Part shown: piece by piece, positions 50,703 to 59,144 of the stretch | Layout of the letters: each line of letters starts with the position of its first letter | Position numbering within the stretch: position 1 is the first letter of the stretch | Origin: Alphaproteobacteria bacterium | Lineage (GTDB): Bacteria > Pseudomonadota > Alphaproteobacteria > GCA-016699305 | Length of the DNA: 64,000 nt | NCBI GenBank assembly: GCA_016699305.1 | Contig: CP064970.1 | Coordinates: 1,674,001-1,738,000, forward strand | Reading direction: 5' to 3' | The notes under the pieces: generated by a model | Told to the model about the DNA's origin: nothing | Databases searched by the model: none | Seen by the model: the letters and a program-made list of their open reading frames with translations, nothing else | Made by a program: the position numbers and the translations under genes

Positions 50703-51596
50703 ATGACTTCCACCTCTGCCAATCCCCGCCCGCCTGCGGCGTTCCTGATAGCCCTTCTGGTCGCCGCGCTGCTGTTCGTGGCGTCCAATACTCTGTTCGT
50801 CGTCGGGCCGATGAATCAGGTATTGGTGCTGCGTTTCCGCGAAGCTCAGCATGTGATCCGTGAGCCGGGACTGTATATGAAGATGCCCTTGCTTGAGGAT
50901 GTCGTTTGGTTGGACAAGCGCGTGTTGGACTTGTCACCATCCGGCCAACAGGTGACTTTCGCCCAACAAAAGCGCCTGGACGTCGACGCCTTCGCGCGCT
51001 GGCGCATTACCGATCCTCTGGCATTCTATCGTACCTTGGGGATCGAGGAACGCGCTTTGAATCAATTGGGGACCATCGTCAACTCGTCCGTTCGCCGCGT
51101 CTTGGGCGGCCAGAAGATGGAAGACGTGCTTTCCGAACGTCGCGCCGGAATTATGGAGGCGATCCGCCAGCAGGCTACGCAAGAGGCCTCGCGTTTTGGC
51201 ATTGAGATCGTCGATGTGCGCATCCGCCGCGCGGATCTGCCCGATGACGCCACCAAGGCCGTTCTAGCGCGGATGCGTTCCGAACGTCAGCAAGAAGCCG
51301 CCCTCACTCGCGCCTCAGGCGAGGAGGAGGCGCAAAAACGCCGCGCCAATGCCGACCGCGAACGCACCGTGATCCTCTCGCAAGCGCAAAAAGACGCCGT
51401 GGTCATTCGTGGCACCGCCGAAGCCGAGGCGTTGCGGATCGTCGCCGAGGCCACCAACCGCGACCCGCAATTCTATGCCTTCCACCGCAGCCTGCAGGCC
51501 TATCGTGAAGCGCTGACTCCCGGCACCACCACCTTGCTGCTGTCCCCCGAGGGCGAGTTCTTTCGCTTTTTCAAGGACGCGCCGGGAAAGCTTTAA
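50703..51596 (+). CDS. hflC: HflC, FtsH-regulating SPFH protein
   Basis: Partner of HflK, 297 residues. One N-terminal membrane helix (about residues 12-28, AFLIALLVAALLFVASN) is followed by the SPFH domain with FVVGPMNQVLVLRF and EPGLYMKMPLLEDVVWLDKR. A charged coiled coil comes next (RERTVILSQAQKDAVVIRGT region), then the conserved DPQFYAFHRSLQAYREAL. GCCTGAC precedes the ATG. A bulged hairpin (51605-51631) straddles the end of the convergent orphan gene and may help stop both transcripts, though no T run follows. A DegQ-type protease, often next in alphaproteobacteria, is absent. Confidence 0.95.
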   Translation: MTSTSANPRPPAAFLIALLVAALLFVASNTLFVVGPMNQVLVLRFREAQHVIREPGLYMKMPLLEDVVWLDKRVLDLSPSGQQVTFAQQKRLDVDAFARWRITDPLAFYRTLGIEERALNQLGTIVNSSVRRVLGGQKMEDVLSERRAGIMEAIRQQATQEASRFGIEIVDVRIRRADLPDDATKAVLARMRSERQQEAALTRASGEEEAQKRRANADRERTVILSQAQKDAVVIRGTAEAEALRIVAEATNRDPQFYAFHRSLQAYREALTPGTTTLLLSPEGEFFRFFKDAPGKL

Positions 51597-51607
51597 ACAT
51601 TCATCGG

Positions 51608-52393
51608 CTAAGGCTTAAGAGACTTAGGCCGCGTCCAATGCGCCGGACAGGCGCGGTGCGGTTGGTTGCTTAGATTCCATTGGAGATAAGGCACGGGCTG
51701 GCCTTGTGAGTTTGTGGAAATTTTTTGATCCGCGCCACTCCATTTCAATGTGCTTGGTGGAATCGCGTCGCGGCAATGGGCGGGGATCGCCAGAACCGTT
51801 GTTGCGACATTCCGTTGGAACAATTCGTCTAGAACGAAACCCAGCATCGCATCGGCGGCTTGTGTATGGGGATAATGATCCGAAGGTTGGAACAAGAAAT
51901 TCTCAATCAGGGCCGTCTGCCGCAACTCTGCAGTTTGATTGGGGGGACAAATGCCCTGTTCCACCAGAGTCCAGACAGGATGATTATCTAAGAAAAGTTT
52001 ATGTCCCAAACGCGTAAGAGTACCATAAATTTCTTTGCGGTTTGGTGCGTGGGTATATTTAGGCAAGAAGCGTTCTGCCACGGTCGAGAAGGCTACAGCT
52101 TCATTACGCTCTTTCTGGTCCAATATCCGCAGACTCACCAAAGCATGGAACGTGCTTTGGTTTTGAGGGCACAAACCTATGGCCAGCAGAAATTTCTGGG
52201 CGTCTTTGCCCAACATGCTTTGATAGCCAAGGATGGCCGTATCACGCCGCCGGACGAGCGGGGATTGGCCCAAAGAAGTGGCGTTTTGGGCCAGTCTTAT
52301 CTCCGCATCAGCAAAGGCCGTGGCGTGGCGCGCGTTATCCGCCCAATACGCCAACAGCGCGGGAATCTGCTTATGACGATGCTGCGTACCCAT
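51608..52393 (-). CDS. Orphan hypothetical protein
   Basis: No family recognised. The 261-residue product has no signal peptide; it begins MGTQHRHKQIPALLAYW and is helical in its first half (NARHATAFADAEIRLAQNA). Segments RKEIYGTLTRLGHKLFLDN and HTQAADAMLGFVLDELFQ suggest a compact folded domain, and the last ~50 residues look irregular (Pro, Asn, Gln-rich). AAGGAG lies nine bases before ATG 52393, supporting the start. It is convergent with hflC, and its base composition is lower in GC than the flanking genes, so it may be acquired. Confidence 0.6.
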   Translation of the reverse strand: MGTQHRHKQIPALLAYWADNARHATAFADAEIRLAQNATSLGQSPLVRRRDTAILGYQSMLGKDAQKFLLAIGLCPQNQSTFHALVSLRILDQKERNEAVAFSTVAERFLPKYTHAPNRKEIYGTLTRLGHKLFLDNHPVWTLVEQGICPPNQTAELRQTALIENFLFQPSDHYPHTQAADAMLGFVLDELFQRNVATTVLAIPAHCRDAIPPSTLKWSGADQKISTNSQGQPVPYLQWNLSNQPHRACPAHWTRPKSLKP

Positions 52394-52569
52394 GATGAAA
52401 GTCTCCTTGATGGCCTTGAGGTAGGAAAGTGGCCGAATCTAGGAAAAAAATCAGCTCGTTGCCAAGACGATTATTACATTCGCTCTAGCGAGATAGTGTG
52501 GTCACGGAAATTAGAAACGTGAGAGGATGGAGCGCAGCACCCGACATTCGTAGGTCGCCAGTGGGACGT

Positions 52570-53385
52570 TTACCAATCCGGCATGGCGGGGGCCAATCGA
52601 CCGCCCAGGCGGATGGGGGCGATGCGGGCGCATAGGCCGTCGGTGCGCGTTTCGATCAGGACGCCGCATAACGTGGCTGGGCCTTCGGCGGGTCGATAGC
52701 GTTCACCGGGAATCTTACGAATGAAACCGTGCAGCGCGATTTCCTTACGCACGCCGATGGCGCTGTCATAATCCCCGCACATGCCCGCATCGGTCTGGAA
52801 TCCCGTGCCGCCAGGCAGGATTTGGGCGTCCGCCGTCGGGATATGGGTATGGGTACCGATGACGGCGGTGACGCGGCCATCCAGGAAATGGCCCATGCAC
52901 ATTTTTTCGCTGGTGGCCTCGGCGTGGATATCCACCAAAATGGCCTGGACCGTTTGTCCCAGCCGGTGCGCGCCAAGCAGGCGGTTCATGGCGGCGAAGG
53001 GATCGTCCACCAACGGGTCCATGGTCACGCGGCCAATGGCCTGAGCCACCAGGATGCGCTGACCGTCAGGCAAAGTGACCAGACAACTGCCGCGCCCTGG
53101 CGTGCCTTCGGGATAGTTCAAGGGACGCAGCAAGAAGGGGTCGGCGTCGATAAAGGACAAAATCTCGCGCTGTTTCCAGACGTGATTTCCCATCGTAAGG
53201 ACGCTGATGCCCGCGCCGCGCAACTCGCGCGCGTTTTGCGCCGTCAGGCCCGAACCGCCCGAGGCGTTCTCGGCATTGGCCACCACCAGATCAAGGCGTA
53301 GCCTGGCTTTTAGATCGGGGACTGCGCTGGCCAAGGCTTCGCGCGCGGTGCGCCCGAATATGTCGCCAAAGAATAAGATTCTCAT
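52570..53385 (-). CDS. ymdB: YmdB-family metallophosphoesterase
   Basis: Calcineurin-like phosphodiesterase of the TIGR00282 family (2',3'-cNMP phosphodiesterase activity is reported for B. subtilis YmdB). The 271-residue protein shows the metal ligands in RILFFGDIFGR, VVANAENASGGSG, TMGNHVWKQ, AILVDIHAEATSEK and VIGTHTHIPTADAQI. The length and the conserved end VRKEIALHGFIRKIP fit. In alphaproteobacteria it often adjoins a 5-formyl-THF cyclo-ligase gene and 6S RNA; neither was found. Confidence 0.93.
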   Translation of the reverse strand: MRILFFGDIFGRTAREALASAVPDLKARLRLDLVVANAENASGGSGLTAQNARELRGAGISVLTMGNHVWKQREILSFIDADPFLLRPLNYPEGTPGRGSCLVTLPDGQRILVAQAIGRVTMDPLVDDPFAAMNRLLGAHRLGQTVQAILVDIHAEATSEKMCMGHFLDGRVTAVIGTHTHIPTADAQILPGGTGFQTDAGMCGDYDSAIGVRKEIALHGFIRKIPGERYRPAEGPATLCGVLIETRTDGLCARIAPIRLGGRLAPAMPDW

Positions 53386-53505
53386 GCCGATATCCCAAGT
53401 GTTCTTGCGGCAGGTAGCTTAGCGTTTTTCCATCTGTGCCGATATAGCGCGGTTCAGATAAACCGATCATGACGATCCGATGGCTGGGTGCGTAGATTCT
53501 TCATC

Positions 53506-55188
53506 TCAGCCCTTCGATAATACACTCACCATGTTCTTCGTTTTCTCAATCTCGTTTTGCAAGACATCGCCTTGCTGGGATAGCGCCCCCGCCGACTTCA
53601 ACACCTGTTCGGCGGCAGAGGTTGTCTCTTCGGCGGTATGCGACACCTGGCCGATGCTGCTCGAGACTTCCCTTGATCGGTTTGACGCCTCTTGCACATT
53701 GCGGGCGATTTCGTTGGTGGCCGTTTGTTGCTGCTCGACCGCCATAGCAAGGCTCGAATTGATCTCGTTGATATGGCCGATGGTGCCGGCAATATCCTTC
53801 AATGCGCCCACGGCATCCGAGGTGGCTGATTGGACTGCCGCGATATGGCGTCCGATCTCATCGGTCGCTTGCGCTGTTTGGCCCGCGAGCGTCTTAACTT
53901 CGTTGGCGACCACGGCAAAGCCTTTTCCCGCATCGCCTGCTCGGGCGGCCTCTATCGTCGCGTTCAAAGCTAATAAATTCGTCTGGGACGCGATGTTGTT
54001 GATCAACGCGGCGACCTCTTCGATCTTGCCAACCGCCTGAGCGAGCCCCGCCACCAGCTGATCCGTACGCGCGGCTTCACTCACCGCATCTTTTGAAATA
54101 TTCCTGGACTGGGTAACCTGGCGCGATACTTCGCAGATGGACGAGGAAAGCTCCTCGGCGGCCGAAGCGACGCTTTGCACGTTCCTGGATGCCTGTTCGG
54201 ACGATTCCGCCACGGAATTTGACTGCTGCTTCGTTTGCTGGGCGTTCGCGGACATGGTGTTTGCCGTTTTTTGCATCTGGGCCGAGGATTCGATGATGGA
54301 GACCACCACGTTCTTGACCGACGATTCAAAGTGCTTGGCCAATGTATCGAGCGCCGTCTTTTTGTCCTGTTCCGCTTTCTGGCGATCGATTTCCTGCTGT
54401 TGGCGCAACCGCTCGGTTTCAAGCCCATTGTCCTTGAACACCTGGACGGTTTTGGCCATGGATCCGATTTCATCGCCGCGTGTCAGGAACGGCACCTGCT
54501 CGGCGAATGATCCTTTGGCCAGACTGACCATCCTGCCTTCAAGCTGGCGCAGTGGGCGAACAATGGACAGGGTCAGTAAGGCGGCAAACGACACGCCCAA
54601 CACGACCATCGCCAGGCCGAGGGCCACGACGATGTTTTGGGCCATGCGCGCGTGGCTCAACGTATTCTCTTTCACCTCAAGCGTTCTTTGGCCGACCTGT
54701 TCCAGTAAGAGGTCGAGTTGCTTTTCTTCCTCGATAGCGGCTTTGCGCATGGGAAGGGCGGCGACGATCCGCGCTTGGCCGGCAGGTGCTGCGACGGCGG
54801 TTCGAAACAGGTGTTGGTAATCGGCGGCGCTTTTTGTGAATTTATCGGCGATCTCGATCAAATCGGGGGCATGCGTGTTCGCGGCGAGTCCGCCGATCAG
54901 CTTGCCTTTTTCTTGTATTTTTTCCGCAAGATCGTTGATGGTTTTGACCAGACTGGCATCGTCGTTATAGAGCGCGTCTTTCTCGCGGCCTCGAGCCTGG
55001 AGCAGAGCGATCTTGGCCGCATTGCCATGTTGCATCATGGCAATTTCATTATCGACCAAGGCCGAGAACGTCGATACGGTGGACGAGACGGCGTATCCGG
55101 CCACAACGGATAGCAAGAGGACGCCGATCACAACAGCCAACATAACCAGGGAAATTTTTCGCGAGATAGAAAGCGTATCTAAGCGCAT
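53506..55188 (-). CDS. Methyl-accepting chemotaxis protein
   Basis: Chemoreceptor of 560 residues. The first membrane helix (residues ~9-30, RKISLVMLAVVIGVLLLSVV) is followed by a helical periplasmic sensor of ~150 residues (four-helix-bundle-like). A second helix near 185-208 leads to a HAMP domain (LTLSIVRPLRQLEGRMVSLA), a coiled coil, and the signalling hairpin with IEEVAALINNIASQTNLLAL and NATIEAARAGDAGKGFAVVA. No C-terminal CheR-binding pentapeptide is present. ATG 55188 has GGAG seven bases upstream; the frame opens at TTG 55194. The Cache-like gene lies 65 bases upstream in the same direction. Confidence 0.94.
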   Translation of the reverse strand: MRLDTLSISRKISLVMLAVVIGVLLLSVVAGYAVSSTVSTFSALVDNEIAMMQHGNAAKIALLQARGREKDALYNDDASLVKTINDLAEKIQEKGKLIGGLAANTHAPDLIEIADKFTKSAADYQHLFRTAVAAPAGQARIVAALPMRKAAIEEEKQLDLLLEQVGQRTLEVKENTLSHARMAQNIVVALGLAMVVLGVSFAALLTLSIVRPLRQLEGRMVSLAKGSFAEQVPFLTRGDEIGSMAKTVQVFKDNGLETERLRQQQEIDRQKAEQDKKTALDTLAKHFESSVKNVVVSIIESSAQMQKTANTMSANAQQTKQQSNSVAESSEQASRNVQSVASAAEELSSSICEVSRQVTQSRNISKDAVSEAARTDQLVAGLAQAVGKIEEVAALINNIASQTNLLALNATIEAARAGDAGKGFAVVANEVKTLAGQTAQATDEIGRHIAAVQSATSDAVGALKDIAGTIGHINEINSSLAMAVEQQQTATNEIARNVQEASNRSREVSSSIGQVSHTAEETTSAAEQVLKSAGALSQQGDVLQNEIEKTKNMVSVLSKG

Positions 55189-55253
55189 TGGCAATCTCCA
55201 TCACATGTACGAACGGCACGAATCCCTGGCTATCATCTTGTCATCCTCTTGGC

Positions 55254-55796
55254 TTATTCCATGGGATAGCCGACATAGTAGATGCCGATTACATCTCCGG
55301 TCTCTGATTTGATGGGTTCGTATCCCGTGTCATATATCTTGCCCAAGATATCGACCATGCCATAGAAGCTGTTGCCTTGTTTGATCGCGGCATAGGCCGG
55401 CCCTGAAGCATCAAGCGGCGATCCGATGGCGCGCTTGTCGTCCCGCATCACATTCGTGCTGACGCGCACATAACCATCACCTTTTTTGGCGAACAAGGTC
55501 GCCGTGCCGCCGTGTTTGGCCTTGACCGCATCAACCACGGTAAAATCGCCGTTGACCTTGGCGGCACCAAAGAACAAATTTTCACCGTCAAGCTTAGGCT
55601 TGCCCAGCTCGGCGGTAAGCGCCTTCAATGTCTGCATGGATTCCTTGACTTTGGGGTTTTCGGCAGCGCCTGCCGTTAAAGGAAGCAGCGCGAAGGCAGC
55701 CAGAAGCATCACAAGCGCCGTGAGTCTTCCAAAGGCAAGGACGGCAGAACGCGGCATGGAAGCCATAACCATCTGAATGCTAAGATTCTTTTCCAT
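55254..55796 (-). CDS. Secreted Cache-like sensor domain protein
   Basis: Periplasmic protein of 180 residues. The N-terminal signal (about residues 18-45, FGRLTALVMLLAAFALLP, ending TAGAAE) is followed by a single PAS/Cache-type domain: GDFTVVDAVKAKHGGTATLF, GDGYVRVSTNVMRDDKRAIG, NSFYGMVDILGKIYDTGYEP and a final VIGIYYVGYP strand. These are the marks of Cache_3-Cache_2-like ligand-binding modules that normally sit inside chemoreceptors. Here it is a separate protein just upstream of one. ATG 55796 has AGGAG upstream; the frame extends to 55865. Confidence 0.8.
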   Translation of the reverse strand: MEKNLSIQMVMASMPRSAVLAFGRLTALVMLLAAFALLPLTAGAAENPKVKESMQTLKALTAELGKPKLDGENLFFGAAKVNGDFTVVDAVKAKHGGTATLFAKKGDGYVRVSTNVMRDDKRAIGSPLDASGPAYAAIKQGNSFYGMVDILGKIYDTGYEPIKSETGDVIGIYYVGYPME

Positions 55797-56324
55797 ATAC
55801 GCTCTCCTGGATGGTTTGATGTCGGCAGATTCTATGCCGCCGCTACACAAGAATAACTCACACAAAAATGCTAATTTCTTATTAATGCTTCCTGTTCTTA
55901 GGCACTGCTAGTAAAAAATCGAAACCCCGATGTCCCTGTCATGCGATAAAAAATGGATAAACGGATGTCCGCTGAGGCCAGCAGATCGTCAAATGCGACG
56001 ACAAGGGACGTGGCATGATTCGATGCTTTCGCGGACGGGACGCATATTTGGCCATAAAATGCCCGACAATTTCGACCAATCCCGGCATATTTGTTGCTTG
56101 GATGCCACAGGAGGCTTTCTGTCTCCATCAAGCCTGGCCGTATACTGGGGCGCAAGCGGTTAAGCGTCTTGTGACCGAGCTGTGCTGGCGTTAAACTCCG
56201 GCACGATCCGTTTTAGGACAGGGTGCGATTCCGTGCTCAGCCTAAAGCGTGGTTCTGCCGGTGCGGCCCCTTTATGGGACCCCGTTTCGGTGGGCCGAGA
56301 GATAAACAATGAGGGATCAAGCCC
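55797..56324. other. Divergent intergenic region, nothing recognised
   Basis: This 528-base gap lies between the Cache-like gene and the envelope protein gene. Overlapping open frames of ~80 codons exist on both strands but lack ribosome sites, start at non-ATG codons or overlap each other, so none is called. AT-rich DNA at 55840-55930 is the likely Cache/MCP promoter region. GAGGGA eight bases before 56325 serves the next gene. Confidence 0.5.
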
Positions 56325-57611
56325 ATGCGGACAGTCTGGCGTCGCCTGTTTTTGACCGGATTGCTGGCTTTTGCAGCCGGCATTTTGCCGCCTGCAGCCA
56401 TGGCTGATGAGCCAAATGCCGCACCGCCCCCCACGCCCTTGCCTGCCATCGCCTCGCCTGTGGCCGATTTCGGACAACCTTCGGGATCGATGGTATCGGC
56501 GCGGGTCTTTGAATTGCGTGACGACGTATCCCGCTTCAAGGCCGCCGTGGACACCAGCGCCAGCGAATACAAATCGTTGCGCGGCGTCGGTGCGGCAGGT
56601 GCCGTCCAGTATCACAGCACTGTGGCCGCCATCGTGGCGCGCCTGCAGGCCGGCACCACGCGCAGCAACCCCATCTTGATGCGCCAATGGGAAGAGGCCG
56701 AAGCCAGCCTGGGTGAGGTCAACTCCTCGCTCTCGCGCCTCAACGCGTTGCTGAATCAGGTGTCGACCAATGGCTCGATGGCCTCGTTCCTGGTCGAATC
56801 CGTCCGCGCGGCCCTGACCTTGGGCGGTGCCGTGGACGAAGACCACGATCAGCTCAACGCCCTACGCGATGAAGTCAGCCGTCAGATCGTAGTGCTGGAC
56901 CGTTTGCGCGACGAGATCACCGCCGACATTCAGCGTCAGACGCATTATCTGGTCACCGAACGCGCGAATCTGCAGGCGTTGGCCTTCCAGATCTCTCGTG
57001 GCCAAATGATCGGCTCCAGCTTTTCCAACCGCGCCATCACGGTGGATTCTTCGCCCTCGCCCTCGATGGTGACCCTGCCGACTGAGGCCCCTGCCCCTGC
57101 CGCATCGCCTGTGGAGCCTGTTTCCCGCGCACCGGTGGTGGATTCAAGCAAATCGCCGCGCAGCAAGAAGTCGACCAAGAATGAGCCGGTTGTCGAGGAT
57201 GAACCTACGGCAGCAAAGTCCAGCCTACCTACCCAGGCAACGGCTCCCGCAGGTGACAGCGTGGCCATCACGAATGAGCGTGCCGCCACCGGTGTCGATG
57301 CGGCCAATATCGGCAAGCTTTTGGTCTTAATCCGCTTTAATCAGCCGCAGGTGGATTACGAGCAACCCTTGTTCGGTGCCATCAACAACGCCCTCGACCG
57401 TCGCCCTGAGGCGCAATTCACCCTGGTCGCGGTGTCCCCCAGCGTGGGCGATCCGGTGGCCGTGGCTCGCTCCAATGACGATGCACAGCGTTATGCCGAC
57501 GATGTCCGCCGTTCCCTGGTCCAGCTGGGCCTGTCCCCCGCGCGCATCTCGCAAACCGTGGCCAGCAGCAACAACGCCCTGACCCCCGAAGTGCATGTCT
57601 ATGTGCGCTAA
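56325..57611 (+). CDS. Periplasmic coiled-coil protein with OmpA-like C-terminal domain
   Basis: Protein of 428 residues. A signal peptide covers residues 1-27 (LFLTGLLAFAAGILPPAAMA, then DE). A helical region (about 45-230) with heptad-like spacing (LGEVNSSLSRLNALLNQVS, HDQLNALRDEVSRQIVVLD) is probably a coiled coil. A Pro/Ser/Ala-rich linker with a basic patch (SPRSKKSTKNE) follows. The last ~110 residues look like an OmpA/MotB-type fold: KLLVLIRFNQPQVDYEQPLF, PEAQFTLVAVSPSVGD, and RRSLVQLGLSPARISQTVAS. The canonical peptidoglycan-binding NxxLSxxRA motif is not clear. It may bridge wall and membrane; exact role unknown. A terminator follows. Confidence 0.7.
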   Translation: MRTVWRRLFLTGLLAFAAGILPPAAMADEPNAAPPPTPLPAIASPVADFGQPSGSMVSARVFELRDDVSRFKAAVDTSASEYKSLRGVGAAGAVQYHSTVAAIVARLQAGTTRSNPILMRQWEEAEASLGEVNSSLSRLNALLNQVSTNGSMASFLVESVRAALTLGGAVDEDHDQLNALRDEVSRQIVVLDRLRDEITADIQRQTHYLVTERANLQALAFQISRGQMIGSSFSNRAITVDSSPSPSMVTLPTEAPAPAASPVEPVSRAPVVDSSKSPRSKKSTKNEPVVEDEPTAAKSSLPTQATAPAGDSVAITNERAATGVDAANIGKLLVLIRFNQPQVDYEQPLFGAINNALDRRPEAQFTLVAVSPSVGDPVAVARSNDDAQRYADDVRRSLVQLGLSPARISQTVASSNNALTPEVHVYVR

Positions 57612-57632
57612 GGCCTCTTAGGGTTATTCAAG

Positions 57633-57664
57633 AAAAGGGCGTCTTTCGGGACGCCCTTTTTTTG
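57633..57664. terminator. Bidirectional rho-independent terminator
   Basis: The stem GGGCGTC/GACGCCC (57637-57643 with 57650-57656) has a T run on its right (plus strand) and an A run on its left that becomes T-rich on the minus strand. It lies between two convergent genes, the OmpA-like gene and murF, and can serve both. Confidence 0.88.
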
Positions 57665-57677
57665 ATATATCAACGCC

Positions 57678-59138
57678 CTAAACAGAGCCATTGAACTCCG
57701 GACAGGCCGAGCAGTGGATGTATTTTGTGCATCTGACTTTTAAACAGGTGCTGATTTGATCTTCAAGGGCCAAAGCGACTCGTTCGAGATGCGAGAATCG
57801 CGAGCCTTTGACGAATATATTCACCGGCCCAGAAGCATTAGATTTTTTAAGCTCGGCCAAAGCCTCGGACCAATTCGTCGTGACGCGCAGATGCTCCGGG
57901 TCGAAACCTGACTGCGCGGCGGCCTCTTGCCAATTCGCGCCGGTGCTGCCCACGGTGATAACTTGGCGCACGCCCTTTGCGGCGGCGGCGGCCAAAACCT
58001 GCCGATAGGATTCGGTCATAAAGGTGCCGACCTCGCCGATATCGCCAAGGACCAAAACCGCCGCGCCTGTCATCCCGGATACCCATTCAATGCCGTTGAG
58101 CATCGAGGCTTGGCTGGCGTTATAACTGTCATCCACGATCTGCCCGCCCGCAAAGGCGCGGATTCGCATGCGGCTTTCCACCGTCACTTGGCCAAGAATT
58201 TGGGCGATCCTGTCCGGCGCGATTCCCGCCGCCACCCCCGCCGCGACACAGGCCAAGGCCGCATACATGGTGCCTTGATCGCCGGGTGTTATATGCACAT
58301 GGATGGTGGCCGCATCGGGCGACGTGGCAATCTCGATATCTTGCCCGTCCCCCACACTCTGGCGCGATACCGCGCGGATATCGGCCTCGGGCGACGTGCC
58401 AAACCACAAGGTTTTGAGTCCCTGCACCTGAAGCCATGCGCGTCGTGACGCCAATTTCTCGTCATCGGCGTTCAAGACGGCGGTGCCACCTGGGCGGATT
58501 CCATCAAGAAATTTGGCCTTTTCTTCTAAGATTCCGTCTTTCGAGCCGAAATGCTCGATATGCGCCATGCCGATATTGGTGATGATGCCGATATCGGGAG
58601 CCACCATCTGCGCCAGGGCCGACATTTCCCCAGGGGTGTTGATGCCGATCTCGATGCAGGCATAGCGCGTTGCCGCCTCGATCCCGCATAGGCTTAAAGG
58701 AACGCCGAATTCGTTGTTAAAGCTTTTCCGGCTATAGACCGTGGGCGCCAAGGCGGAAAAGACTTCGCCGACGAAATTCTTCGTGGTCGTTTTGCCCACG
58801 CTGCCGGTAATGGCGACCGTCAGCGGGTTATGCATCTGGCGCAAGGAATGCGCCAAGCCATGCAAGGCGCGCAACGGATCGGCCACGCGCACCAGACGCG
58901 TCTCTACCGCATCCTCATAAGCTTCGCAGACGACGGCCAAGGCCGCGCCCGCCGCCAATGCTTGGGGGACATAATCGTGGCCGTCCAGATTCTTGCCCCG
59001 AACCGCAAAGAAAATCTGTCCCGGCGTCACGGTGCGGCTGTCGATGCTGATCCCGACGAAATCCTGGCCAAGCACGGCCTCATCCGTCTGAACCTGACAA
59101 GCCCCCATTCCCGCCAGCGCGTCATTCAATGTCATCAT
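57678..59138 (-). CDS. murF: UDP-N-acetylmuramoyl-tripeptide--D-Ala-D-Ala ligase
   Basis: ATP-dependent ligase that adds D-Ala-D-Ala to the peptidoglycan precursor. The 486-residue protein has the N-terminal substrate domain (ISIDSRTVTPGQIFFAVRG), the P-loop TGSVGKTTTK at residues 111-120, SFNNEFGVPLSL, EIGINTPGEM, HIEHFGSKDGI, and DDSYNASQASM (DDSYNAN in most). A C-terminal ligase domain contains VLGDIGEVG. The last ~25 residues include three Cys and look unlike the usual end. It is separate from the division/wall cluster and starts six bases after ispE. Confidence 0.92.
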   Translation of the reverse strand: MMTLNDALAGMGACQVQTDEAVLGQDFVGISIDSRTVTPGQIFFAVRGKNLDGHDYVPQALAAGAALAVVCEAYEDAVETRLVRVADPLRALHGLAHSLRQMHNPLTVAITGSVGKTTTKNFVGEVFSALAPTVYSRKSFNNEFGVPLSLCGIEAATRYACIEIGINTPGEMSALAQMVAPDIGIITNIGMAHIEHFGSKDGILEEKAKFLDGIRPGGTAVLNADDEKLASRRAWLQVQGLKTLWFGTSPEADIRAVSRQSVGDGQDIEIATSPDAATIHVHITPGDQGTMYAALACVAAGVAAGIAPDRIAQILGQVTVESRMRIRAFAGGQIVDDSYNASQASMLNGIEWVSGMTGAAVLVLGDIGEVGTFMTESYRQVLAAAAAKGVRQVITVGSTGANWQEAAAQSGFDPEHLRVTTNWSEALAELKKSNASGPVNIFVKGSRFSHLERVALALEDQISTCLKVRCTKYIHCSACPEFNGSV

Positions 59139-59144
59139 GATATC

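Noticed and set aside
49425..50852. Minus-strand open frame of 475 codons opposite hflK and the hflC start
   Set aside because: Antisense shadow of SPFH genes; His/Gly/Gln-rich with no recognisable domain.
55898..56163. Overlapping ~80-codon frames on both strands upstream of the OmpA-like gene
   Set aside because: The minus-strand frame starts at TTG, neither has a convincing ribosome site, and they overlap each other, so at most one could be real.
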